A program made the translations under genes and the position numbers. Under the pieces are notes generated by a model. The model made no database searches, was not told the origin of the DNA, and saw only the letters and a program-made list of their open reading frames with translations. Below, one piece after another: positions 1 to 9,754 of a DNA stretch of 64,000 bases. Within the stretch, counting starts at the first letter, position 1, and each line of letters opens with the position of its first letter. Origin of the DNA: JTS-RE37 sp041744575 (GTDB lineage Bacteria > Bacteroidota > Bacteroidia > Flavobacteriales > Flavobacteriaceae); NCBI GenBank assembly GCA_041744575.1, contig JBGTKP010000054.1:62001-126000 (forward strand), in the 5' to 3' direction.

Positions 1-57
1 GGGACAATTACTAAATCCCTCTTAATTGTAGAAACACTCGCCTTAAAAAACTTATTT

Positions 58-1782
58 TTGGATAAAATTCAGGCCTTGAAACCCACTATTGCAAGCCTTA
101 TATTGTCTTTATTCCTTTTCACCGCATTTTCCCAGGAACAACCCCAGGAAAAAAAGGAGATCAATATAGTCTATGGGGCCAATTTTACCAAGGATGAGGC
201 GAAATATCCCGGCGCTTCCATCTTTAGCAAGGATACCAGGCAAGTACAGTTTGAGCATCAGGGTGCCGATCTGTTTTGCGATATTGCCATCTTCTACCAG
301 AAGGAAAACAGATTGCGTGCTATTGGTAACATTCGCATGCAGCAGGGAGACTCCGTTCAAATGACCAGCAATAAAATTGACTACGACGGCAATACCAAGC
401 TGGCAAAGGCACGCGAATCCGTAGTCCTGAAAAATGCTCAGATGACCCTGAGGACGGATACGCTTTATTTTGACAGGGAAAAACAGGAATCCTATTATAA
501 TACGTCAGGTACCGTGGTTGATTCTGCCAATACCCTCACCAGCGAGATCGGGCGGTACTACATGGTTCCAAAAAAGTATCAGTTTCTGGACAGTGTTCAT
601 ATCCGCAATCCTGAATATACCTTGGATTCTGAACAGCTGGACTACTATACCTCATCTAAGAATGCTTATATGTACGGGCCTTCCACAATTACCGGAAAGA
701 CCTATAAAATCTATTGTGAACGCGGATTTTATGATACAAGGGTGGAACAGGGGTATGGAATCAAGAATACGCGGATTGACTATAACAACCGTATTATTGA
801 AGGAGATAGTGTCTACTTTGACAAAGCCACGGAGTTTGCCTCCGCTACCAACAATATCAGAGTAACAGACACGATCAATCAGGGCGTTATCAGAGCGCAT
901 TACGCGGAAGTCTTTAAGGCAAAGGATTCCGTTTTCGCAACCAAGAGGGCGGTTTCAATAAGTCTGGTAGAGAACGATTCGCTGTATATGCACGGGGATA
1001 CCCTGATGATTACCGGGAAGCCTGATGCACGTATCCTAAGGGCCTTCAGGAATGCGAAATTCTATAAAACGGATCTCAGCGGGAAGTGCGATTCCATCCA
1101 TTTTGCCGAGGTAACCGGGATCACACAGCTTATTACCAATCCGGTAATCTGGAATGTTGAAAATCAAATGACGGGAGACAGCATTCATCTGCTGACCGAT
1201 CTGAAAACTGAGAAAATGGATTCGCTTAAAGTCCTAGAAAATGCCTTTATTATATCACTTGACAGTGTGAGTAAGACTGGATACAACCAGGCAAAAGGCA
1301 AGGACCTTTTCGGAAAGTTCATAGAAAACGAACTCAAAATTGTAGACCTCGTAAAAAACACCGAAGTCATCTATTACCTCTATAATGATGACGATGAGCT
1401 GGTGGGTATTGATAAGACGATTTGCAGTTCGATCCGAATGGTCATGGCGAAGAATGAAATAGAGGATATCACCTTTTTCACCGATCCGGAAGGAGATATC
1501 TTTCCTGAAAGAGACCTCCCCGTTAACAGCAGGATCCTGAAGGGATTTGTCTGGCGCGGGGAAGAGCGGATACTGACAATGGAAGATATCTTTGATAAGG
1601 ATGATAATTCGATCATTTTACCCGTTATCAGGGGAATTGATCACTCCATAGATATCGACGCTGAAGAAGAAGAGCGGTCAAAGAACCCCGGAGATCCCGT
1701 CAACCGAATTCCGGCATCGGATCCGGCCGCTCTTCCGGCCAGTTCCGGAATTCAAAAGAAAGTAAACTCCTCCGGAAAATAG
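58..1782 (+). CDS. OstA-like protein (LptA/LptD N-terminal-like), secreted
   Basis: A 574-residue secreted protein of the OstA-like type, whose repeated beta-jellyroll units resemble LptA and the N-terminus of LptD, proteins that carry lipopolysaccharide across the periplasm. The first ~25 residues are a signal peptide (hydrophobic ILSLFLFTAF, then SQ). The rest is rich in short beta-type units with recurring D.L.Y/D.Q.V patterns and 'GD(S/T)' turns, as expected of a jellyroll. The last ~50 residues are acidic, then Pro/Ser-rich, and look disordered. The start is uncertain: TTG at 58 overlaps a TATTTTTG promoter-like box (53-60), and a second TTG at 76 gives a tighter signal peptide starting MKPTIASL. 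Role in LPS transport is inferred from the family. Confidence 0.85.
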   Translation: MDKIQALKPTIASLILSLFLFTAFSQEQPQEKKEINIVYGANFTKDEAKYPGASIFSKDTRQVQFEHQGADLFCDIAIFYQKENRLRAIGNIRMQQGDSVQMTSNKIDYDGNTKLAKARESVVLKNAQMTLRTDTLYFDREKQESYYNTSGTVVDSANTLTSEIGRYYMVPKKYQFLDSVHIRNPEYTLDSEQLDYYTSSKNAYMYGPSTITGKTYKIYCERGFYDTRVEQGYGIKNTRIDYNNRIIEGDSVYFDKATEFASATNNIRVTDTINQGVIRAHYAEVFKAKDSVFATKRAVSISLVENDSLYMHGDTLMITGKPDARILRAFRNAKFYKTDLSGKCDSIHFAEVTGITQLITNPVIWNVENQMTGDSIHLLTDLKTEKMDSLKVLENAFIISLDSVSKTGYNQAKGKDLFGKFIENELKIVDLVKNTEVIYYLYNDDDELVGIDKTICSSIRMVMAKNEIEDITFFTDPEGDIFPERDLPVNSRILKGFVWRGEERILTMEDIFDKDDNSIILPVIRGIDHSIDIDAEEEERSKNPGDPVNRIPASDPAALPASSGIQKKVNSSGK

Positions 1783-1836
1783 GATGCAGGTCTTAACGAA
1801 TGTCCGGCTGCTGTTTCCCGGTGATACCCGCGCCAA

Positions 1837-3018
1837 ATGAAAGACGACTTTATCAGGTACCAGGCACAAACTTCCCTTCATCCCATGGGTCTGGAGGTCG
1901 CGCGAGCCCAGGGAAGCTATATTTTTGACTCCGACGAAACAGCCTACCTCGATTTTGTAGCAGGGGTTTCGGCATGCAGCCTTGGACATTGCCACCCAAA
2001 AGTTGTGGCGGCGATACAGGAACAGGCTGCGAAATATATGCACGTGATGGTTTACGGGGAATTTATTCAGGGACCGGCCGTGGATTACGCCAGATTCCTT
2101 GCTTCCAGACTCCCGAAAGAACTGGAAACCACCTACCTTGTAAATTCAGGCACCGAAGCCATAGAAGGATCACTTAAACTCGCAAGACGGGCAACCGGAA
2201 GATCAGAGATCATCGCGGCGCGGAATGCCTATCATGGTAACACCATGGGCAGTCTCAGCCTGATGGGACTGGAGACGAGAAAAGCGCCGTTCAGGCCTCT
2301 TCTTCCAGACATTTCATATCTCACTTTTAATCATCTGGACGACCTGGAGAAAATTACCCGGCGAACGGCCGCAGTCATTCTTGAAACCATTCAGGGAGGC
2401 GCAGGGTTCATCGTCCCGGATCCAGGATATCTCGAGGCCATCAGAAACCGCTGTAACGAAGTCGGCTGCCTGCTCATCCTGGATGAAATACAGCCCGGAT
2501 TCGGAAGAACCGGAAAGCTGTTCGCCTTTGAACATTTCCAGTGTGTCCCGGACATACTTGTCATGGGAAAAGGGATGGCTTCAGGCCTGCCGGTGGGTGG
2601 TTTTACAGCTTCTAAAAGTCTGATGTCGTTCTTATCGGACCAGCCCGAATTTGGTCATATAACAACGTTTGGGGGAAATCCGGTTATTGCCGCGGCCTGC
2701 CTCGCCACCTTACAGGAAATCATTTCCACAGATCTTATTCCGGCCACCCTGGTAAAGGAAAACTTGATCCGCAACCGCCTGAGACATGATCTTATCAGGG
2801 AGATCCGCGGGAAGGGTCTCATGCTTGCCGTGATCATGGAAGAGCCATACATTGCTGATTTTGTGATTCGTGAATGCATGAAGCGCGGGCTACTACTTTT
2901 CTGGCTGCTTTTTGAACCCTGTGCCCTTAGAATTTCCCCGCCCCTGACTATCACTGGGGAAGAAATCGATAAAGGGTGTGATCTTATTTTAGAAGTTTTG
3001 GATGACTATACGCAATAA
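1837..3018 (+). CDS. class III PLP-dependent aminotransferase
   Basis: A 393-residue pyridoxal-phosphate enzyme of the acetylornithine/ornithine/4-aminobutyrate aminotransferase fold. Visible landmarks are SGTEA (about 104-108) and YHG (about 132-134) for cofactor binding, the LDEIQPGFGRTG segment with the pyridine-binding Asp near 216, and the Schiff-base lysine in MGKGMASG near 245. Length is normal for the class. The substrate cannot be told from sequence; Bacteroidota annotations commonly say 'aspartate aminotransferase family protein'. It starts 54 nt after the OstA-like gene on the same strand and may share its transcript. ArgD-like N-acetylornithine activity is an alternative, but no arginine genes are nearby. 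Confidence 0.9.
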   Translation: MKDDFIRYQAQTSLHPMGLEVARAQGSYIFDSDETAYLDFVAGVSACSLGHCHPKVVAAIQEQAAKYMHVMVYGEFIQGPAVDYARFLASRLPKELETTYLVNSGTEAIEGSLKLARRATGRSEIIAARNAYHGNTMGSLSLMGLETRKAPFRPLLPDISYLTFNHLDDLEKITRRTAAVILETIQGGAGFIVPDPGYLEAIRNRCNEVGCLLILDEIQPGFGRTGKLFAFEHFQCVPDILVMGKGMASGLPVGGFTASKSLMSFLSDQPEFGHITTFGGNPVIAAACLATLQEIISTDLIPATLVKENLIRNRLRHDLIREIRGKGLMLAVIMEEPYIADFVIRECMKRGLLLFWLLFEPCALRISPPLTITGEEIDKGCDLILEVLDDYTQ

Positions 3019-3117
3019 TTTGTTAACTAATTTGTTAATAATATAGCCGAAAATTGGAATAATCGGTAGTCCCAAAAGGATTATTTTTATTTCCGAAGTT
3101 TAACCAAGCACCGCAGT

Positions 3118-4518
3118 ATGGCGTTAGACCCAAATGAAAAACCCAACCAGCCCATTGCCAAGTTTGAATCCATGCTCAAGACTGATGATATCTACTTCTT
3201 TGACGCAGAAGATTTTGAAGACATCATCCACCACTATCTCAACAACGGCAAAATTTCCCTGGCAAAAAAAGCCATAAAAATCGGGCTTCAGCAACATCCG
3301 GATGCCATAGACCTCAAATTATTGCATATTGAGGTACTTGTATTCGAAAATAATCTTGATCCAGCAGAAAAATTGCTGGATCAGTTGCAATTACTGGATA
3401 GCAGTAACGAGGAAATCTATATTCAGAAGGCCAATATATTTTCCAAAAAGGACAACCACGAGGCTGCCATAATTCTGCTACAAAGAGCCCTCGAACTTTC
3501 CGAAGACAGTTATGATATCTATTCCCTCCTGGGAATGGAGTACTTATTTATGGACGATTTTGAACGGGCAAAAGAGAATTTTATAAAATGCGTCGATTTT
3601 GATGAAGAAGATTATTCGTCACTTTACAATGTCATCTACTGTTTCGAATTTTTAGAGGATTTTGACGGAGCGATATACTATCTCAACGAATACCTTGAAA
3701 GGCACCCTTATTGTCAGGTTGCATGGCACCAGTTGGGAAAACAATACTATATGAAGAGGATGCTTCCGGAAGCCCTTGGCGCATTCGATTTTGCTGTCAT
3801 TTGCGACGACACTTTCATAGGAGCCTATTTCGAAAAGGGGAAAGTGCTCGAAAAAATGGGCCGCTATAATGAAGCCATAGAAAACTACGAGATAACCATT
3901 AAAATTGAAGATCCCACTTCCCATGCCTACCTGGGGATTGGCAGGTGCCATGAGAAGCTAAAAAATGACGACCTGGCCAAATATTACTACTACCAAACAG
4001 TTCACGAAGATCCACTATTGGATAAAGGATGGTTGGCGATCACCGATTTTTACAGCAGAAAGAAAAATTTCGAAAGAGCACTATATTACGTAAATAAGGC
4101 GATAAACATTGATGGCGAAAATCCATTATACTGGAAAAAATGCGCCGGAATCCACGCCTCCCTTAAAAACTATGATGAAGCGGATTTTTCATATAAACAG
4201 GCTGTCGACCTCGGGAATTACGAGCTGGATACCTGGATGAAATGGGCAGAAGTCGTTATCAGGAATAAGGACATTCGATCTGCCGTGGAAATCCTTCTTC
4301 AGGGACTCGAATTTTACCCGGAAGAGACAGAAATGGAATATAAACTAACCGGATTGTATCTCCTGTTAAAAGAACGAGATAAGGCAGAATACCGACTTAA
4401 AAAAGCTTTACATGCCGACTTCGGGAAACTTGCTGTCTTCGAAACCGAATTTCCAAGGCAATACGGATCACGATGGGCACAGAACATAATCTCCAATATT
4501 AAAAAGGCTTCGGAATAA
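3118..4518 (+). CDS. tetratricopeptide repeat protein
   Basis: A 466-residue protein made almost wholly of TPR helical hairpins, with recurring A...A/L..Y/F..P spacing every ~34 residues from about residue 45 to 440 (for example YNEAIENYEITIKIEDPTSH and FERALYYVNKAINIDGENP). No signal peptide or membrane segment is seen, so it is probably cytoplasmic and acts as a protein-interaction scaffold; no partner can be named. The N-terminal ~40 residues are acidic. It is separated by 99 nt from the aminotransferase and by 28 nt from the first DUF368 gene. The upstream gap carries a short direct repeat, AATTTGTTAA, near 3016-3035. Confidence 0.88.
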   Translation: MALDPNEKPNQPIAKFESMLKTDDIYFFDAEDFEDIIHHYLNNGKISLAKKAIKIGLQQHPDAIDLKLLHIEVLVFENNLDPAEKLLDQLQLLDSSNEEIYIQKANIFSKKDNHEAAIILLQRALELSEDSYDIYSLLGMEYLFMDDFERAKENFIKCVDFDEEDYSSLYNVIYCFEFLEDFDGAIYYLNEYLERHPYCQVAWHQLGKQYYMKRMLPEALGAFDFAVICDDTFIGAYFEKGKVLEKMGRYNEAIENYEITIKIEDPTSHAYLGIGRCHEKLKNDDLAKYYYYQTVHEDPLLDKGWLAITDFYSRKKNFERALYYVNKAINIDGENPLYWKKCAGIHASLKNYDEADFSYKQAVDLGNYELDTWMKWAEVVIRNKDIRSAVEILLQGLEFYPEETEMEYKLTGLYLLLKERDKAEYRLKKALHADFGKLAVFETEFPRQYGSRWAQNIISNIKKASE

Positions 4519-4542
4519 AAAAACTACTTTTGTTTTTTTATT
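4514..4542 (+). promoter_or_regulatory. AT-rich inverted repeat with a TACTTTTG -7-like box
   Basis: Directly between the TPR and DUF368 genes, AATAAAAAAAC (4514-4524) is perfectly complementary to GTTTTTTTATT (4532-4542) around a 7-nt loop. The loop region also holds TACTTTTG (4525-4532), an exact match to the Bacteroidota -7 consensus TAnnTTTG, only 14 nt before the ATG at 4547. No good TTG -33 element is found at 19-21 nt. It may be a promoter, a weak terminator, or both. Confidence 0.4.
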
Positions 4543-4546
4543 TTTT

Positions 4547-5467
4547 ATGGGAGACCGCACTTTAGCTCAGTACTTTATTATTACTCTGAAGGGAATGGCC
4601 ATGGGAGCTGCGGATGTTGTTCCTGGCGTATCCGGAGGTACAATTGCCTTCATTTCAGGAATTTATGAGGAATTGATTACTTCTATAAATAACATCAACT
4701 GGTCCCTTATCAGATTGTGGCGAACCAGCGGTATAAAAGCAGTCTGGAAACAGATCAACGGAAATTTTCTCTTGGCCCTGGTAATTGGAATCGCAATCAG
4801 CATCTTTTCCCTTGCCAAATTCATTGGATGGTTACTTGAAAACGAACCTGTATTGCTCTGGTCTTTTTTTTTTGGATTGGTACTCGCCAGTATCCTATTT
4901 GTAGGAAAAGCCATTGAGAAATGGAATGCTGCCGCCGTTTTCATGTTAGTTTTTGGCGCGGGGATCGCTTATTTTGTTACTACCCTTCCTCCTACCTCTA
5001 ATGCCACAGCACTGCCTTTTTTGTTTCTTTCGGGAGCCCTGGCCATTTGCGCAATGATTCTTCCAGGTATTTCCGGGGCCTTTATCCTGGTGTTGCTGGG
5101 GGCGTATAAAACAGTTCTGGATGCAGTAGATGCGAAGGATTTTAAAATACTAATAACGGTAGCCCTGGGAGCACTGTTTGGGTTACTCAGCTTTTCGAGG
5201 CTTCTGAAATGGATGTTTAACCATCACAGAAATATGACACTTGCCATGCTGACGGGCTTCATTATAGGATCTCTGAATAAGATCTGGCCCTGGAAAAAAG
5301 TACTCGAATCAAGGACTTATGGCAGCACATCCCTTCCTGTAAGTGAAGTGAGCGTATCCCCTTTCGCATACGAAGGCAATCCGGATTTACTTGGTGCATT
5401 GTTACTGGCAGCCATCGGATTTTCCCTTATCTTAATCCTTGAAAAAGCGGCCTCCAAAAACCAGTAA
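4547..5467 (+). CDS. DUF368 membrane protein (PopT-type undecaprenyl-phosphate transporter family), copy 1
   Basis: A 306-residue polytopic membrane protein of the DUF368 family, with about eight or nine hydrophobic segments. The two diagnostic glycine/proline motifs are present: GAADVVPGVSGG near residue 20 and ILPGISGAFILVLLG near 175. DUF368 proteins (PopT) have been shown in other bacteria to return the lipid carrier undecaprenyl phosphate across the cytoplasmic membrane for wall and glycan synthesis; that role here is by family only. The gene is followed 7 nt after its stop by a second DUF368 gene, and the pair belongs with envelope genes around it. Confidence 0.9.
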   Translation: MGDRTLAQYFIITLKGMAMGAADVVPGVSGGTIAFISGIYEELITSINNINWSLIRLWRTSGIKAVWKQINGNFLLALVIGIAISIFSLAKFIGWLLENEPVLLWSFFFGLVLASILFVGKAIEKWNAAAVFMLVFGAGIAYFVTTLPPTSNATALPFLFLSGALAICAMILPGISGAFILVLLGAYKTVLDAVDAKDFKILITVALGALFGLLSFSRLLKWMFNHHRNMTLAMLTGFIIGSLNKIWPWKKVLESRTYGSTSLPVSEVSVSPFAYEGNPDLLGALLLAAIGFSLILILEKAASKNQ

Positions 5468-5474
5468 CCCCCCG

Positions 5475-6494
5475 ATGCATCAGCCAAGAACATTCCTTGA
5501 CCAGTTTTTTTTGTTTATCAAGGGGCTGTGCATGGGAGCTGCCAATAAAGTCCCGGGTGTTTCAGGTGGCATTGTTGCCTTTGTCGCCGGATTTTATGAG
5601 GAATTTATATACTCCCTTCAAAAAATAAATCTCAAAGCGGTCAAATTGCTTATCAATGGCCGGTTCCGTAGTTTTTACCGATATGTCAACGGGCAGTTTC
5701 TGGCCTTGCTGATTTTCGGCATGCTGGTAAGTTATTTCAGCGTTTCTAAAATCCTTGATTATTTTCTGGAAAAAAAAGAACTATTTGTTTGGGCCGCTTT
5801 CTTCGGAATGATCATCGGGTCCATTTATTATATCGCAAAGGATTTTAACCATTGGGATAAGAGGACCATTCCCCTTGGACTCATGGGGTTCCTGGTCGGT
5901 ATTTCTATAAGTTTTTTAAGTCCGGCGAGGGAAAATGACAATCTCTTTTTTATCTTTCTCTGTGGCATTATCAGTGTTTCCGGTATGACTTTGCCAGGAC
6001 TTTCAGGTTCCTTTATTCTGATCCTGCTTGGCAACTATGTCTTGCTGCTTGTTGACTCAGTAAATGCATTGTACGACACCTTTGCCGAGATGCTACGGGG
6101 AGATATGAGTTTTATAAATAATGACCAGCGTCTGAATACGCTGCGGATTCTCGCTGTTTTCACTGCGGGTTCTGCTACTGGCCTTGTCTCCCTTTCCCAT
6201 CTCCTTGGATTTGTGCTCAAGCATTACAGGCATATGACCACTGCGGTTATTGTCGGATTCATAACCGGTTCTCTGGGAGTGGTATGGCCCTGGAAAAAAA
6301 CAATTTTCATGGTGGATTCTAATAACAAAACTATTCTGGATTCCAATGGGGATGGGGTGATAGTAAATTATATACGGTATTTGCCTGATCCTGGAAGCTC
6401 GGAAACCTGGTGGGCCGTTGCCTTTATTATTTTGGGGATAAGCGTGTTATTAGGATTGGAGTGGTATGGGAAAAACAGAAAAGCGGCATTATAG
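5475..6494 (+). CDS. DUF368 membrane protein, copy 2
   Basis: A 339-residue paralogue of the preceding gene, again with two motif regions (GAANKVPGVSGG near residue 20 and TLPGLSGSFILILLG near 180) and about eight hydrophobic segments. ATG at 5475 is chosen because the protein then begins just ahead of the first conserved region; an in-frame ATG at 5439 would overlap copy 1. The two copies differ most in the C-terminal third, where this one has an extra asparagine/aspartate-rich loop (DSNNKTILDSNGDG), probably exposed to one side of the membrane. The 3' end overlaps the start of aroE by 29 nt, so translation is likely coupled. Confidence 0.88.
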   Translation: MHQPRTFLDQFFLFIKGLCMGAANKVPGVSGGIVAFVAGFYEEFIYSLQKINLKAVKLLINGRFRSFYRYVNGQFLALLIFGMLVSYFSVSKILDYFLEKKELFVWAAFFGMIIGSIYYIAKDFNHWDKRTIPLGLMGFLVGISISFLSPARENDNLFFIFLCGIISVSGMTLPGLSGSFILILLGNYVLLLVDSVNALYDTFAEMLRGDMSFINNDQRLNTLRILAVFTAGSATGLVSLSHLLGFVLKHYRHMTTAVIVGFITGSLGVVWPWKKTIFMVDSNNKTILDSNGDGVIVNYIRYLPDPGSSETWWAVAFIILGISVLLGLEWYGKNRKAAL

Positions 6495-7221
6495 GTTTGG
6501 GCTTGTGGGCAGGAATATCTCTTATTCCTTTTCGCAAACGTATTTTAGTAACAAGTTCTCGGAACTTGGACTTGACAACCACAGTTATGAAAATTTTGAC
6601 CTTCCTTCCATAACAGGATTTATTGATCTGCTGAAAGCTCACCAGGATTTGAAGGGACTTAATGTGACCATCCCCTATAAAGAAGCGGTAATCCCTTATC
6701 TCCAAAGCCTGGATCCAAAGGCCAGGGAGATCGGAGCAGTCAACACCATCCGCTTCAGGTTGGAGGGGCCGGTCGGACATAATACAGATGCATACGGTTT
6801 CCGGATGGCGATTCAGCCGCTGCTCCAGAAGCAACATACCAAGGTGCTTATTCTTGGAACCGGAGGTGCATCAAAAGCGGTTGCCTATGTCCTGGGGCAG
6901 CTCGGTTTGCACTATACCATGGTATCCAGAACCAAACGTCCGCAACATTTAACCTATGACGACCTCGATATGGAAGTTTTTCGGGAATATCAGGTTCTGG
7001 TAAATTGTACCCCACTCGGTACCTATCCCACGATCGACCAAAAACCAGGGTTGCCTTATCACTTCATTACGGAGTCGCATTTGATGTTCGACCTGATCTA
7101 CAATCCTCCCCTTACCGCTTTTTTGCAGGAAGGGAAAAAGAGAGGTGCCACTATTAGCAACGGTCTCCGCATGCTGCAACTTCAGGCCGAAAAGGCATGG
7201 GAACTCTGGAATACAGAATAA
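6466..7221 (+). CDS. aroE: shikimate dehydrogenase
   Basis: A 251-residue enzyme that reduces 3-dehydroshikimate to shikimate with NADPH in aromatic amino acid and chorismate synthesis. The N-terminal substrate domain has VGRNISYSFS, the catalytic lysine in NVTIPYKE (about residue 72) and the aspartate in HNTDAYGF (about 108). The NADP-binding loop is LGTGGASKAVAYVLG, and the C-terminus has the family NGLRMLQLQAEKAWELW. It is slightly shorter than E. coli AroE (272), as is usual in Bacteroidota. ATG 6466 lies inside the end of the DUF368 gene in another frame. Confidence 0.95.
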   Translation: MGKTEKRHYRFGLVGRNISYSFSQTYFSNKFSELGLDNHSYENFDLPSITGFIDLLKAHQDLKGLNVTIPYKEAVIPYLQSLDPKAREIGAVNTIRFRLEGPVGHNTDAYGFRMAIQPLLQKQHTKVLILGTGGASKAVAYVLGQLGLHYTMVSRTKRPQHLTYDDLDMEVFREYQVLVNCTPLGTYPTIDQKPGLPYHFITESHLMFDLIYNPPLTAFLQEGKKRGATISNGLRMLQLQAEKAWELWNTE

Positions 7222-7381
7222 CCGGTGTTTGACATTTTATCTTTAACCCATCTAAACAAGCTCCTTCAAATTAACCGCCTGATACCATTAGTTAAAAAGA
7301 TGTTTCATTGCCATTGCCGTTAACCCCGATGTTAGTATCTTACATTAGATATATACAGTTGTATCAAAAAAATGGGGACAA

Positions 7382-9754
7382 ATGTCGGAAGATAAAGGAC
7401 AAGAGCTAAGGAATACGGTGGGGAAAGATGAAAAGATAGCATCTGCCGGCGCAAGTAAAAGCCGGAAGGTTGTGCGCACCTCAGAAACAGCTGATGAGAC
7501 GGCAGTAAAAACAACTGCGGAAAGGAAAAAGAAAAGAGTTGTACCCGGTACAGAGAATGACACCTCTTCAGAAATAAAACACGACAAAAAAAAGGCAAAC
7601 CCCTCCAACAAACAAAAGCAGTCTTCCGGACACGTGGTACCTGAGTCATCCGGTATCCCTCAAGAAGATGTCTCTGTGCCCCTTGAGGCTCCACCCGGGC
7701 CGCCTGAGGCTTCGGAAAGCTTGGAAGTCCCCGTTCCTGCGATGAAGGCTGATCAGGAAATCAATCAACATTTCGGTTCTCAGCACGATGAAAATTCGTC
7801 ACCTTCAACCACCCGGACCGGGCTGGCAGACGGATCGGATCAGACCAAAAGTCCAATTCCGTCGAAGAAAGCCGACAAAGAAAAGGTTGAAACCGCTGAT
7901 AAATCGAAAGAAGACGGGCAGGAGGAAATTGATGAATCCAATGCGGAGGATGCTGAGGATGAAGACAACAAACACAGACATCATATCCAACTACTGGACT
8001 ACCATTCGATGTCAATGGAAAACCTGGTGGGTGAATTGCAAAAGCTGGTGCGAAATGAAAAAGTACAGGCCATTAAAAAACACGTCGATGGCATAAAATA
8101 CGAGTTTGATCATAAATTTCAGGAATTCCTGGATCATAAGAAAGAGGAATTTATTTCCAAGGGAGGCAATGAGATCGACTTCAAATACAATTCGGTTACC
8201 AAAAGACAATTCAATGAGGTTTATACGGAATACCGTGAAAAGAGAACCCAGTACTACAGAAATCTGGACGAGCGCCTAAAAGCCAACCTGAATTACCGCC
8301 TGGAATTGATTGACGAACTCAGAGGCCTGGTAAATGTGGAAGAGGATATCAATACCACCTACCGCAATTTCAAGGATATCCAGGAAAAATGGCGCAATGC
8401 AGGTCCTATTCCCAGGAACAGCTATAACGATGTTTGGCGAACCTACCACCACCATATTGAAATATTCTATGATTTTCTGCATCTCAACAGGGAACTGCGG
8501 GATTTGGATTTCAGGCATAATCTGGAAGAAAAGGTGAAGATTGTACAAAGAGCAGAAGCTCTTGCCATAGAACCTGATCTCAATAAGGCATTTCGGGAGT
8601 TACAATCCCTGCATAAAATCTGGAAAGAGGATATCGGTCCTGTGGGGAAGGAACACAGGGATGTCATATGGGAGAGGTTCAGCAATGCGACTAAGGTATT
8701 ACATCAAAGGAGACAGGACCATCACAAGGAACTGGAAAAAGACTACGAGAAAAATCTCGAAATTAAAAAGGAAATTATTGGAGGCTTAAATGAGATTGGC
8801 ACCCGGCTGGCGGGCAATCATAAAGCCTTACAACAGCAAATAAAGGAGGTGGAATCACTAAGGGAAAGGTTTTTTAAGGCCGGAAAGGTACCTCAAAGTG
8901 AAAATGAAAAGACCTGGGCCGCTTTCAAAGACGCGGTACGGGCCTTTAATAAAAATAAAAATGCCTACTACAAAAATCTCAAACATGGGCAGCAGGAGAA
9001 TCTGGAAAGGAAAAGGGGCTTGCTTGATCTTGCGTTATCGCTGAAAGATAGTGAAGATTGGGAGACCGCCACAGGAGAAATGAAGCGAATCCAGGGAGAA
9101 TGGAAACTCATCGGGCATGTCCCAAGAAAATATTCCGATAAAATATGGCAGGATTTTAAAACGGCCTGTAATCATTATTTCGATCGCATGCATGCGAGAA
9201 AAAATAATGAGAATAAGGTGGAATATGAAAATTTTGAGGTGAAGAATGCATGTCTGGAAAAATTAAAATCATATCAGCTTACCGGTACAAAATCAAAGGA
9301 TCTGGCAGCAGTTAAAATGCTGATTGAAGAATGGAAATCCTTTGGAAAGGTGCCATTCAGTAAAAAAGGCATGAATGCCAAATTCAATAAAATCCTCGAT
9401 GCTCTGTTCAGGAAACTAGGGGTTAGCAGACAGGAATCAGAATTGCTGAAATATGGAAATAAGATTCAGCAATTGGCCAATGCAGAAGATAACCGTGCCA
9501 TTGTTGATGAGCGGCTTTTTATCCGACGGAAAATAGACGAAAGTAAGGGAGAGCTCAGGCAGTTGGAGAACAACCTTCAATTTTTTTCGTCTGCATCCGA
9601 AGATAGTCCCGTGGTACGGGAAGTTATCCAGAATATTGACCGCCTGAAGGAAGCTGTCGGTACATGGAAAGCAAAGCTTAAGAAGCTGAATATTCTTGAA
9701 AACGCACGTAATAAGGAAGTGGCCGGCGATCCGGGGTTGAATGAGGAAGAATAA
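7382..9754 (+). CDS. DUF349 repeat protein
   Basis: A 790-residue cytoplasmic protein with several DUF349 repeats (roughly residues 235-690), each a charged helical unit with W-K..G.VP/IP, then W..F. Examples are WRNAGPIPRNSYNDVWRTY, WKEDIGPVGKEHRDVIWERF and WKLIGHVPRKYSDKIWQDF. The first ~200 residues are Lys/Glu/Ser/Pro-rich and almost certainly disordered. The last ~100 residues form a coiled coil. DUF349 proteins are widespread in Bacteroidota; the function is not established, and I do not assign one. The gene is monocistronic by position, 160 nt after aroE and convergent with the DEAD-box gene. Confidence 0.9.
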   Translation: MSEDKGQELRNTVGKDEKIASAGASKSRKVVRTSETADETAVKTTAERKKKRVVPGTENDTSSEIKHDKKKANPSNKQKQSSGHVVPESSGIPQEDVSVPLEAPPGPPEASESLEVPVPAMKADQEINQHFGSQHDENSSPSTTRTGLADGSDQTKSPIPSKKADKEKVETADKSKEDGQEEIDESNAEDAEDEDNKHRHHIQLLDYHSMSMENLVGELQKLVRNEKVQAIKKHVDGIKYEFDHKFQEFLDHKKEEFISKGGNEIDFKYNSVTKRQFNEVYTEYREKRTQYYRNLDERLKANLNYRLELIDELRGLVNVEEDINTTYRNFKDIQEKWRNAGPIPRNSYNDVWRTYHHHIEIFYDFLHLNRELRDLDFRHNLEEKVKIVQRAEALAIEPDLNKAFRELQSLHKIWKEDIGPVGKEHRDVIWERFSNATKVLHQRRQDHHKELEKDYEKNLEIKKEIIGGLNEIGTRLAGNHKALQQQIKEVESLRERFFKAGKVPQSENEKTWAAFKDAVRAFNKNKNAYYKNLKHGQQENLERKRGLLDLALSLKDSEDWETATGEMKRIQGEWKLIGHVPRKYSDKIWQDFKTACNHYFDRMHARKNNENKVEYENFEVKNACLEKLKSYQLTGTKSKDLAAVKMLIEEWKSFGKVPFSKKGMNAKFNKILDALFRKLGVSRQESELLKYGNKIQQLANAEDNRAIVDERLFIRRKIDESKGELRQLENNLQFFSSASEDSPVVREVIQNIDRLKEAVGTWKAKLKKLNILENARNKEVAGDPGLNEEE

